Assembly (NCBI RefSeq): GCF_003337215.1 | Contig: NZ_QPIG01000004.1 | Span: 62,001 to 126,000 of the forward strand | DNA length: 64,000 nt | From: Oceanihabitans sediminis | GTDB taxonomy: Bacteria; Bacteroidota; Bacteroidia; Flavobacteriales; Flavobacteriaceae | Direction of reading: 5' to 3' | In this document: positions 26,346 to 34,386 of the stretch, one piece after another | Layout of the letters: the number at the start of each line of letters is the position of its first letter | Numbering within the stretch: position 1 is the stretch's first letter | The notes under the pieces: generated by a model | The model's database searches: none | What the model saw: the letters and a program-made list of their open reading frames with translations, nothing else | Told to the model about the DNA's origin: nothing | Translations under genes and position numbers: made by a program

Positions 26346-27413
26346 ATGCTAAAGAACCCAAAGCCATATATAGCCTTTTCTATACTCCCACTCTACTTTA
26401 TTGTTAGACTGATTTCTAAGTACCCAGAATTTATAGAAACTTATTATAGTAACGGATTGTATCCCATAACCTCTAAGTTGTTTCGATATTCTTTTGGATG
26501 GCTTCCGTTTTCATTTGGGGATATTTTTTACGCAGTTTCCATCATATATATTATTAGATGGTTTTATAAAAATAGAAACCGTATTTTAAAAGACACCAAG
26601 GCTTGGTTCATTGATGTTTTAGCTGCAACTTCCATAGTCTATTTTGCATTTCATTTATTCTGGGGAATGAATTACTACAGACTTCCACTACATAAAAACC
26701 TAAGCCTAGAAGCAGATTATACCACTAGTCAATTATTGGAAGTAACCAAACAACTGATAAAAAAATCGAACGACATACACCTTCAAATTACCCAAAATGA
26801 TTCGGTAAAAGTAGAAATGCCTTTTAGTAAATCGGAATTATTACAACTCACTCCAAAAGGTTACACTGTTTTAGAGGAAGAATTTCCGCATCTAAGCTAC
26901 CATTCAAAGAGCATAAAAAAATCTATTTTTAGTACACCCCTAACCTATATGGGATTTTCTGGTTATTTAAATCCCTTAACTAACGAAGCACAAATAGATG
27001 CTTTAATTCCTAAATATAAATTCCCTACTACTGCTTCACATGAAGTAGCGCATCAATTAGGATATGCTGCAGAAAACGAAGCGAATTTTATTGGTTTTCT
27101 AGCTGCAACACATCACCCAAATATCTATTTTAATTATTCGGGTTACAGTTTTGGATTGAGACATTGTTTAGTAGAAGTATACCGACGAGACCCTGCTATT
27201 TATGAAGAATTATTAAGCACTATAAACCCAGGTATTCTAAAGAACTATCAAGAAACACAAGATTTCTGGAAAAGCTATCAAAATATTACAGAACCTGTTT
27301 TTGAGTTTATATATTCTTCTTTTTTAAAAGCTAATAACCAAAAAGGAGGTATGAAAAGCTATAGTTATGTAGTGGCTCTTTTAGTAAATTATCATTATTC
27401 TAAAACATTATAA
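26346..27413 (+). CDS. DUF3810 family membrane protein with HExxH motif
   Basis: 355 residues. Three hydrophobic segments lie in the first ~110 residues (first ~10-25, ~62-75, ~92-110). The soluble remainder contains TASHEVAHQLGYAAENEANF, where H232-E233-x-x-H236 and a downstream Glu form a zincin-like site. Loops such as PHLSYHSKSIKKSIFSTPLTYMGFSGYLNPLTNEAQID precede it. This is the DUF3810 pattern; metallopeptidase activity is inferred from the motif only. Substrate and role are unknown. Confidence 0.88.
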   Translation: MLKNPKPYIAFSILPLYFIVRLISKYPEFIETYYSNGLYPITSKLFRYSFGWLPFSFGDIFYAVSIIYIIRWFYKNRNRILKDTKAWFIDVLAATSIVYFAFHLFWGMNYYRLPLHKNLSLEADYTTSQLLEVTKQLIKKSNDIHLQITQNDSVKVEMPFSKSELLQLTPKGYTVLEEEFPHLSYHSKSIKKSIFSTPLTYMGFSGYLNPLTNEAQIDALIPKYKFPTTASHEVAHQLGYAAENEANFIGFLAATHHPNIYFNYSGYSFGLRHCLVEVYRRDPAIYEELLSTINPGILKNYQETQDFWKSYQNITEPVFEFIYSSFLKANNQKGGMKSYSYVVALLVNYHYSKTL

Positions 27414-27442
27414 TTTATTATCTTGGTGCAATAAATTAACTT

Positions 27443-27778
27443 ATGAAAACTACATTAGCCATTATCGCTCTTTTTGTAAGCTCTATGAGTTTTTCACAAT
27501 CTACGGATCTGAAAGAATTCTTCAAGAAAAACTATACTTTTTTTGACAGCTATACTTTTGACAAAATATACACTTTAAAGGAAAATTTAAAAACAACCAT
27601 TCCTTTTAAAATCTACGAAACCTCCAATAGTGGTATAATTAGTTTCGCTCCACAAGATTTAAATAAAAGCATTTATTTTCAGGATTTTTCTAAATATTAT
27701 TTAAAAGACGAACTTAGAAAAGTAATGTTAGAAATCCCTGGTTTACACAGACCTATAGACCATGACCCTAGAAAATAA
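27443..27778 (+). CDS. Small exported protein, unknown function
   Basis: 111 residues. MKTTLAIIALFVSSMSFSQ is a clear Sec signal peptide. The mature ~92 residues are rich in Phe, Tyr and Lys (FFKKNYTFFDSYTFDKIYTLKENLKTT) and end PIDHDPRK. There is no Cys, no sorting domain and no known family. It lies 29 nt after the DUF3810 gene and may share its transcript. Confidence 0.75.
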   Translation: MKTTLAIIALFVSSMSFSQSTDLKEFFKKNYTFFDSYTFDKIYTLKENLKTTIPFKIYETSNSGIISFAPQDLNKSIYFQDFSKYYLKDELRKVMLEIPGLHRPIDHDPRK

Positions 27779-27853
27779 TTAGCAAACCTAATTCTAACTT
27801 TTTTAACCCTAATACTTTTAAGTATCTTTAAAACTTATTTTTAATTAACCAAT

Positions 27854-30820
27854 ATGACTAGAAGACTTTATCTACTCATGCTGTTTTTGTTTAGCATAAC
27901 AATTTCTGCACAAGAGTATTTTCCGAAAAACGATGGTGTAAAAACCACAAACAACCACTACACCGCATTTACAAATGCCAAAATCTATGTTAGTCCCACA
28001 CAAATTATCGAAAACGGTACTTTACTAATTAAAGACGGTAAAGTTGTAGCTACAGGAAAATCTGTAGCTATTCCTAAAAATTCGATTGTTATTGACGCAA
28101 GCAATAAAAGCATCTACCCTTCTTTTATTGATGTTTTTTCAGACTTTGGGATTTCTAAACCAGAAAGAATTTCTGGCCGAGGCGCACAATATGATGCTAG
28201 CAGAGAAGGTTTTTATTGGAACGACCATATAAGACCAGATCAAAACGCCATCGATTTTTATAAATATGATGAAAAATCTGCATCAGATTTACGTAAAGCA
28301 GGTTTCGGAGTAGTAAACACGCATTTACAAGACGGAATTATTAGAGGTACAGGAACTCTAATTGCTTTGACTCCAAATAGCACAGATGCTTCTAGAATTT
28401 TAGAAAATAAGTCTGCGCAATATTATTCCACTAGAAAAAGTGTACAATCCAGACAATCATACCCTAACTCCTTAATGGGAACTATGGCTCTTTTACGTCA
28501 GGTACATTATGATGCAAAATGGTATGCAAACGGAAACGTTAATAATAAAGATAGAGCTTTAGAAGCATATAATACAAACAAAAGCTTAGTACAAATCATG
28601 GATGCTGGCAGCAAAATAAACGCTTTGCGTTTTGCTAAAGTTGGTAAAGAAACAAATACGGAGTTTGTATTTGTAGGCGGCGGAGATGAATACGAAAACA
28701 TCATCGAAATTAAAGCTACCAATGCGTCGTTTATTATTCCTTTAAATTTCCCTGATGCATTTGATGTTTCAGATCCATTCTTAGCGGAAGGTGCTGGAAT
28801 AGCAGATTTACGTGCATGGAATCAAAAACCTGCAAACCCAAAAATATTAGCAGAAAACAATGTTCCTTTTTCGTTTACTTTAAAAGGATTAGATGCTGCA
28901 AAAGATTTAATGCCAAACCTTCAAAAGGCAATTCAATATGGTTTAGGTAAAACCAAAGCATTGGAAGCTCTAACTACCACTCCAGCAAAAATCTTAGGTA
29001 AAGAAAATAGCATTGGTTCGCTTAAAAACGGAGCTTACGCTAACTTCCTTATTACTTCTGGAGATGTTTTTGATAAAAACACAATCCTTTATCAAAACTG
29101 GGTAAATGGTGAAAAGCACGAAATCCACCCCATGTCCACTAAAGACATTAGAGGGGATTATAACTTTACCCTTGCAGGCGAAACTTACGATTTAAAAATT
29201 TCAGGCGACATAGCGAAGCCAAAAGCCAGCGTTTCTTCTAAGGATAAAAAATTAGGAACAATACTTTCGTTTAAAGACGATTGGTTAAATATTTCTTTTA
29301 CTAGCACAGACACAACTAGCAAGAACCTTACGCGATTAGTTTCCAAAATTTCTAACCCGAAGATTTTAAGTGGAAAAGCTATTTTACCTAACGGAAATGA
29401 AACAAGCTTTTACGCTAAAAGAGCAGAAAGCAAAGAAGTTTCCGAAGAAGATAAAAAAGAAGAAAAAGATACACCAAAGGTATTTCCTATAACATATCCT
29501 AACGAAGCTTACGGATTCAAAACACTTCCGCAGCAAGAAACCATCTTATTTAAAAACGCAACGGTTTGGACAAACGAAGCAGAAGGTATTTTAGAACAAA
29601 CAGATGTTTTAGTGAAGGATGGAAAAATTGCAAAAATTGGAAACAACCTGAAGCACGGTAATGCAAAAATTGTAGATGCTACTGGAAAACACCTAACTAC
29701 AGGAATTATAGACGAGCATTCACATATAGCAACTTCCGCAGTAAACGAATCGGGTCAAAATTCTTCTGCAGAAGTTAGCATAGAAGATGTTATTGACGCT
29801 GAAGATGTAGATATCTATAGAAATCTTGCTGGTGGAGTAACCTCTATTCAAGTTTTACATGGTTCGGCAAACCCTATTGGTGGTCGTTCGGCAATTATCA
29901 AATTAAAATGGGGTGAAACAGCCGATAATTTAATTTACAAAAACTCTCCTAAGTTTATCAAATTCGCTTTAGGTGAAAACGTGAAACAAAGTAACTGGTC
30001 AAGCTTTAATCGTTTCCCACAAACAAGAATGGGTGTGGAACAAATGTTCATAGATTACTTTACCAGAGCACAAGAATATATTGCGAAAAAGAAAAGCGGT
30101 AAACCTTATAGAAAAGATGTAGAGCTAGAAGTTCTTGCAGAAATTTTAAATGAAGAACGCTTTATTAGCTGCCACTCTTATGTACAAAGCGAAATTAATA
30201 TGCTTATGAAAGTTGCTGAAAAATTCAACTTTAAAGTAAATACATTCACGCACATTTTAGAAGGTTATAAACTAGCCGACAAAATGAAAGAGCACGGTGC
30301 TGGAGGTTCTACTTTTAGTGATTGGTGGGCGTATAAATATGAAGTAAATGACGCTATCCCGCAAAACGCAGCAATTATGCATAATAACGGCGTTACGGTA
30401 GCAATTAATAGTGATGATGCAGAAATGTCAAGACGCTTAAATCAAGAAGCAGCAAAATCTATTAAATACGGTGGAGTAAGTGAAGAAGATGCATGGAAGT
30501 TTATCACTTTAAACCCTGCTAAATTATTACATATAGACGATCGCGTAGGTAGTATTAAGGTAGGAAAAGATGCAGACCTTGTACTTTGGAGCGACCATCC
30601 ATTATCAATTTATGCAAAAGCAGAAAAAACAATTATTGAAGGTGTTACTTATTTCGATATAGAAAGAGATCTTCAATTAAGAAAAGAAATGAAAGCAGAG
30701 AAAAATGAACTTTTAAATAGGATGCTTCAGGCAAAAAATAAAGGACTAAAAACAATTCCTATTAAGAAAAAAGGAAACGAAACTTTCCATTGTGATACCG
30801 AAGCAGAACATATTCACTAA
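27854..30820 (+). CDS. Exported two-domain amidohydrolase, first domain lacking metal motif
   Basis: 988 residues: a signal peptide (1-20) and two amidohydrolase-like units. The first (~35-430) ends with the usual ALTTTPAKILG..GSLKNGAYANFLI segment, but its HxH position reads F95-S96-D97. A ~130-residue beta-rich linker follows. The second unit (~565-950) keeps H622-S623-H624, HSYVQSEINML, HILEGYKLADK and the metal-binding AINSDDAEMSRR, so it should be active. Substrates cannot be named; relatives act on imidazolonepropionate, dipeptides or cyclic amides. It is the first of two adjacent amidohydrolase-like genes. Confidence 0.9.
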   Translation: MTRRLYLLMLFLFSITISAQEYFPKNDGVKTTNNHYTAFTNAKIYVSPTQIIENGTLLIKDGKVVATGKSVAIPKNSIVIDASNKSIYPSFIDVFSDFGISKPERISGRGAQYDASREGFYWNDHIRPDQNAIDFYKYDEKSASDLRKAGFGVVNTHLQDGIIRGTGTLIALTPNSTDASRILENKSAQYYSTRKSVQSRQSYPNSLMGTMALLRQVHYDAKWYANGNVNNKDRALEAYNTNKSLVQIMDAGSKINALRFAKVGKETNTEFVFVGGGDEYENIIEIKATNASFIIPLNFPDAFDVSDPFLAEGAGIADLRAWNQKPANPKILAENNVPFSFTLKGLDAAKDLMPNLQKAIQYGLGKTKALEALTTTPAKILGKENSIGSLKNGAYANFLITSGDVFDKNTILYQNWVNGEKHEIHPMSTKDIRGDYNFTLAGETYDLKISGDIAKPKASVSSKDKKLGTILSFKDDWLNISFTSTDTTSKNLTRLVSKISNPKILSGKAILPNGNETSFYAKRAESKEVSEEDKKEEKDTPKVFPITYPNEAYGFKTLPQQETILFKNATVWTNEAEGILEQTDVLVKDGKIAKIGNNLKHGNAKIVDATGKHLTTGIIDEHSHIATSAVNESGQNSSAEVSIEDVIDAEDVDIYRNLAGGVTSIQVLHGSANPIGGRSAIIKLKWGETADNLIYKNSPKFIKFALGENVKQSNWSSFNRFPQTRMGVEQMFIDYFTRAQEYIAKKKSGKPYRKDVELEVLAEILNEERFISCHSYVQSEINMLMKVAEKFNFKVNTFTHILEGYKLADKMKEHGAGGSTFSDWWAYKYEVNDAIPQNAAIMHNNGVTVAINSDDAEMSRRLNQEAAKSIKYGGVSEEDAWKFITLNPAKLLHIDDRVGSIKVGKDADLVLWSDHPLSIYAKAEKTIIEGVTYFDIERDLQLRKEMKAEKNELLNRMLQAKNKGLKTIPIKKKGNETFHCDTEAEHIH

Positions 30821-30830
30821 AAATTTAGAA

Positions 30831-32135
30831 ATGAAAAAAATAAACAATTATATAATTACAGCTTTTTTATTGTGCACTACATTTCTTTTTGCACAACAAA
30901 CTCCAGCTCCTAAACAAACAAAAGCTATCTGTATTATGGGAGCTACAGCCCATATAGGAAACGGAGAAGTTATAGAAAACAGCATCATTATTTTTAATAA
31001 TGGAAAAATAGAAACCGTTGCAGATGCTAGACTAGTAAAAATCGATATTTCTAATATGGACCTTATTAAAGCCGAAGGAAAACATGTTTACCCTGGCTTT
31101 ATCGTTCCTAACTCCACTCTTGGTTTAGGGGAAATAGATGCAGTACGTGCTACTATAGACAGTGACGAATTAGGAAGTTTGAATCCGCATATTAGAAGTT
31201 TAATAGCCTATAATACAGAATCTAAAGTCATAGAAACTATGCGACCTAATGGTGTTTTACTTGCGCAAATCACTCCGCAGGGCGGGCGTATTTCAGGAAC
31301 TTCATCTATCGTGCATTTAGATGCTTGGAACTGGGAAGATGCAGCAGTAAAAGTAGATGACGGAATTCACATTAATTGGCCTAGACCATACACTCGTGGT
31401 CGTTGGTGGAGAGGTGAGCCTTCACACTTAAAACCAAATAAAGAATATGGGAAACAAGTTGAAGAATTAGCTAACTTTTTTAAACAAAGTAAGGTGTACC
31501 AACAAAGTACTAAAGAAGTGAAAAACCTGCCCTTTGAAGCTTTAGCAAAAGTTACAAATGGTTCTGCTAAGCTATTCATTCATGTAGATGATGCTAAAGG
31601 AATAACAGATGCAACTGAATTTGCTAAAGCTAATGATATTGCAAACATGGTAATTGTAGGAGGTTATGAAGCTTATAAGGTTACAGACTTACTAAAGCAA
31701 AACAATATTCCAATAATTTTAAATAGAGTACATTCTAGACCTAATTCAGATGATGAAGACTATGATTTACCTTTCAAAATGGCAAAGAAATTAGTAGATA
31801 GCGGTATTGTAGTTGCTTTACAAGCAAATGGAGATATGGAAAGAATGAATTCAAGAAACCTACCTTTTTACGCTGGAACCTGTGTTGCTTACGGATTAGA
31901 TAAAGAAGAAGCATTAAAACTAATTACAAGTAATACTGCTAAAATTCTAGGTATAGATGATACCTTCGGAACTTTAGAATCTGGAAAAGATGCTACTTTA
32001 TTTATCAGCGAAGGAGATGCATTAGATATTAGAACAAATAAACTAATTAAAGCATTTGTTCAAGGTAGAAATCTTAGTTTAGAGTCTCACCAAACCCAAC
32101 TATCTAAACGTTATTCTGAAAAATATCAAGAATAA
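30831..32135 (+). CDS. Exported amidohydrolase-like protein, probable pseudoenzyme
   Basis: 434 residues from ATG 30831, 10 nt after the previous gene; an earlier in-frame start (30792) would overlap it and bury the signal peptide MKKINNYIITAFLLCTTFLFAQ. The fold is shown by VYPGFIVPNS, ALKLITSNTAKILGIDDTFGTLESGKDATLFI. The HxH position reads N94-S95-T96, and the usual SDD metal segment reads QANGDMERMN, so metal ligands are missing. It may be a partner or scaffold for the neighbouring enzyme. A terminator follows at 32165. Confidence 0.88.
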   Translation: MKKINNYIITAFLLCTTFLFAQQTPAPKQTKAICIMGATAHIGNGEVIENSIIIFNNGKIETVADARLVKIDISNMDLIKAEGKHVYPGFIVPNSTLGLGEIDAVRATIDSDELGSLNPHIRSLIAYNTESKVIETMRPNGVLLAQITPQGGRISGTSSIVHLDAWNWEDAAVKVDDGIHINWPRPYTRGRWWRGEPSHLKPNKEYGKQVEELANFFKQSKVYQQSTKEVKNLPFEALAKVTNGSAKLFIHVDDAKGITDATEFAKANDIANMVIVGGYEAYKVTDLLKQNNIPIILNRVHSRPNSDDEDYDLPFKMAKKLVDSGIVVALQANGDMERMNSRNLPFYAGTCVAYGLDKEEALKLITSNTAKILGIDDTFGTLESGKDATLFISEGDALDIRTNKLIKAFVQGRNLSLESHQTQLSKRYSEKYQE

Positions 32136-32164
32136 AAACTAAATTCTTTTTTAATACCTAACAG

Positions 32165-32196
32165 AAAGCGAGCTTGAAATTCATGCTCGCTTTTTT
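32165..32196 (+). terminator. Terminator after the amidohydrolase pair
   Basis: AAAGCGAGC and GCTCGCTTT pair around an 11-nt loop, followed by a T run. Confidence 0.85.
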
Positions 32197-32231
32197 ATAT
32201 TATTTAAAATAAGGTTTCCTTATATTTAGCT

Positions 32232-32239
32232 TAACTTTG
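32232..32239 (+). promoter_or_regulatory. -7 element upstream of the TrmH-family gene
   Basis: TAACTTTG, an exact TAnnTTTG match, lies 22 nt before the ATG at 32262. No -33 TTG was seen. Confidence 0.4.
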
Positions 32240-32261
32240 CAGGCCTAATACAAGTAAAACC

Positions 32262-33071
32262 ATGTCTTTTAAACAAATAACTAGTTCTAAAAACGCATAT
32301 ATAAAAGAAATAACCCTTTTAAAGGATAAATCTAAAATCAGAAGAAAATCTGGGTTATTTTTAATTGAAGGAGCGCGAGAAATCTCTCTAGCAATAAAGG
32401 GTAACTATGCATTAGAAACTATTTTATTTTATGAGGATTTGTTTCCGGAAGAAGCGCTGAACAAACTGCTAATCACTACTATTAACAAGCCAGAAATTAT
32501 TTCAATTTCTAAGGAAGTCTATCAGAAATTAGCATATAGAGACACCACCGAAGGTATTTTAGCCATTGCAAAATCAAAAGACCTATCGTTTGAAAGTTTA
32601 AAGTTTGAAAATAAAAACCCTTTACTTTTAATTGCAGAAGCTCCTGAAAAGCCTGGTAATATTGGCGCTATTTTACGTACTGCAGACGCTGCTAATGTGG
32701 ACGCGGTAATAATAGCAAACCCAAAAACAGATTTATACAACCCAAACATCATTCGCTCAAGTGTTGGCTGCGTTTTTACCAATCAAATTGCCACCGGAAG
32801 TACCGAGGAAATCATCCATTTTTTAAAGGAGAACAACATAAACATTTACAGTGCTATTTTACAAGAAGCAGTTAATTATCACGAACAAGATTACACACAA
32901 GCTTCTGCAATTGTAGTTGGTACAGAGGCAGACGGATTAAGTGAAACATGGAGAAAAGCTTCAAAGCAAAACATAAAAATACCAATGCAAGGCGAAATAG
33001 ATTCTATGAATGTATCCGTAGCTGCAGGAATTTTAATCTTTGAAGCAAAAAGACAGAGAAATTTCAAATAA
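32262..33071 (+). CDS. SpoU/TrmH-family RNA methyltransferase
   Basis: 269 residues. An N-terminal substrate-binding region (KAYIKEI..RRKSGLFLIEGAREI) precedes the SPOUT catalytic domain with knot motifs EAPEKPGNIGAILRTADAAN, GTEADGLSETW and IPMQGEIDSMNVSVAAGILIFEA. It methylates 2'-OH of an rRNA or tRNA ribose with SAM; the exact target cannot be told, although 23S rRNA is common for this layout. It is followed after 3 nt by the M48 protease gene. Confidence 0.93.
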   Translation: MSFKQITSSKNAYIKEITLLKDKSKIRRKSGLFLIEGAREISLAIKGNYALETILFYEDLFPEEALNKLLITTINKPEIISISKEVYQKLAYRDTTEGILAIAKSKDLSFESLKFENKNPLLLIAEAPEKPGNIGAILRTADAANVDAVIIANPKTDLYNPNIIRSSVGCVFTNQIATGSTEEIIHFLKENNINIYSAILQEAVNYHEQDYTQASAIVVGTEADGLSETWRKASKQNIKIPMQGEIDSMNVSVAAGILIFEAKRQRNFK

Positions 33072-33074
33072 AAC

Positions 33075-34307
33075 ATGACAGCCACTACCCTATTTTATAT
33101 CATCATTGCCATCTTAATTATTGATTTTATCATTGATAAAACATTAGATGCTTTAAATGCAAAACATTTTAAAGATGCAATTCCTAAAGAGCTTCAAGAT
33201 GTTTATGATGAAACCGAATACAAAAAATCACAGGACTATAAGCAAACCAATTACAAATTCGGAATCTTAACTTCCAGTTTTTCTATTGTATTAACCCTTG
33301 CTTTCCTGTTTTTAGATGGCTTTGAAATAGTTGATAAAATTGCTAGAAGTTATTCTGAAAATCCAATTATAATTGCACTAATTTTCTTTGGTATCATTAT
33401 GATTGGAAGCGATATATTAACAACGCCTTTCTCCTATTATAAAACATTTGTTATTGAAGAAAAATTCGGTTTTAATAAAACAACGAAAAAAACCTTTTGG
33501 CTAGATAAAATAAAAGGATGGTTTATGATGGCTATTATAGGTAGCCTAATTTTATCGGCAATTATTTGGTTCTACCAATCAACCGGGAAACATTTTTGGC
33601 TTTATGCTTGGGCGCTAATTACAATATTCACCGTGTTTATTAATATGTTTTATGCTCGTTTAATTGTTCCCTTATTCAATAAGCAAACACCACTAGAAGA
33701 AGGTAGCCTTCGCGATAAAATTTCAAAGTATGCACAAACTGCAGGTTTTACTTTAGATAAAATTTTCGTGATTGATGGATCTAAACGAAGCACAAAAGCA
33801 AACGCTTATTTTTCAGGATTTGGAAGTGAAAAACGAGTTACATTATATGATACTCTAATAAATGACCTAGAGGAAGAAGAAATTGTTGCCGTGCTCGCAC
33901 ATGAAGTCGGACACTACAAAAAGAAACATATTGTATTTAATTTAACTGCTTCGGTATTACTAACAGGTTTGACACTTTTTATTCTTTCCTTATTTATTTC
34001 AAATCCATTACTTTCTCAAGCTTTAGGGGTTGAAACTCCTAGCTTTCACATCGGACTTATAGCCTTTGGTATTTTATATAGTCCGCTTTCAGAAATCACC
34101 AACCTAATTATGAACTGGTTTTCTAGAAAATTTGAATACCAAGCAGATGACTATGCGAAAAAGACTTATAAAGCAGCACCTTTAATTACTTCCTTAAAGA
34201 AACTAAGCAAAAACAGCCTAAGCAATTTAACACCGCATAAAGCTTATGTATTTATGCATTATTCGCACCCAACTTTATTAGAAAGAATTAAGAATTTAAA
34301 AAGATAG
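33075..34307 (+). CDS. M48 metalloprotease, Ste24/CAAX-protease type
   Basis: 410 residues with about seven membrane segments. The zinc site is LAHEVGHYKKKH (~273-284) with the third ligand in EYQADDYAKK, and an N-terminal M48_N region (KHFKDAIPKELQDVYDETEYKKSQDY) marks the Ste24 subgroup. In bacteria such enzymes degrade membrane proteins; prenylated substrates are not expected. It lies 3 nt after the methyltransferase gene, so the two are co-transcribed. Confidence 0.93.
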   Translation: MTATTLFYIIIAILIIDFIIDKTLDALNAKHFKDAIPKELQDVYDETEYKKSQDYKQTNYKFGILTSSFSIVLTLAFLFLDGFEIVDKIARSYSENPIIIALIFFGIIMIGSDILTTPFSYYKTFVIEEKFGFNKTTKKTFWLDKIKGWFMMAIIGSLILSAIIWFYQSTGKHFWLYAWALITIFTVFINMFYARLIVPLFNKQTPLEEGSLRDKISKYAQTAGFTLDKIFVIDGSKRSTKANAYFSGFGSEKRVTLYDTLINDLEEEEIVAVLAHEVGHYKKKHIVFNLTASVLLTGLTLFILSLFISNPLLSQALGVETPSFHIGLIAFGILYSPLSEITNLIMNWFSRKFEYQADDYAKKTYKAAPLITSLKKLSKNSLSNLTPHKAYVFMHYSHPTLLERIKNLKR

Positions 34308-34349
34308 TTTTCCACTTTATAAATTCCTTTAACTTTATGTTAAAAAGGG

Positions 34350-34380
34350 TTGTACAATAACATTCTTTATACTAATTTTA
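34350..34380 (+). promoter_or_regulatory. Possible promoter of the RelA/SpoT gene
   Basis: TTG, a 20-nt spacer, then TAATTTTA. The -7 box differs from TAnnTTTG at its last base, and lies 6 nt before the ATG at 34387. A moderate match only. Confidence 0.35.
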
Positions 34381-34386
34381 GTTATT

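Noticed and set aside
30792-30830. Upstream in-frame start of the second amidohydrolase-like gene
   Set aside because: It would overlap the previous gene and push the signal peptide 13 residues inside; ATG 30831 is better.
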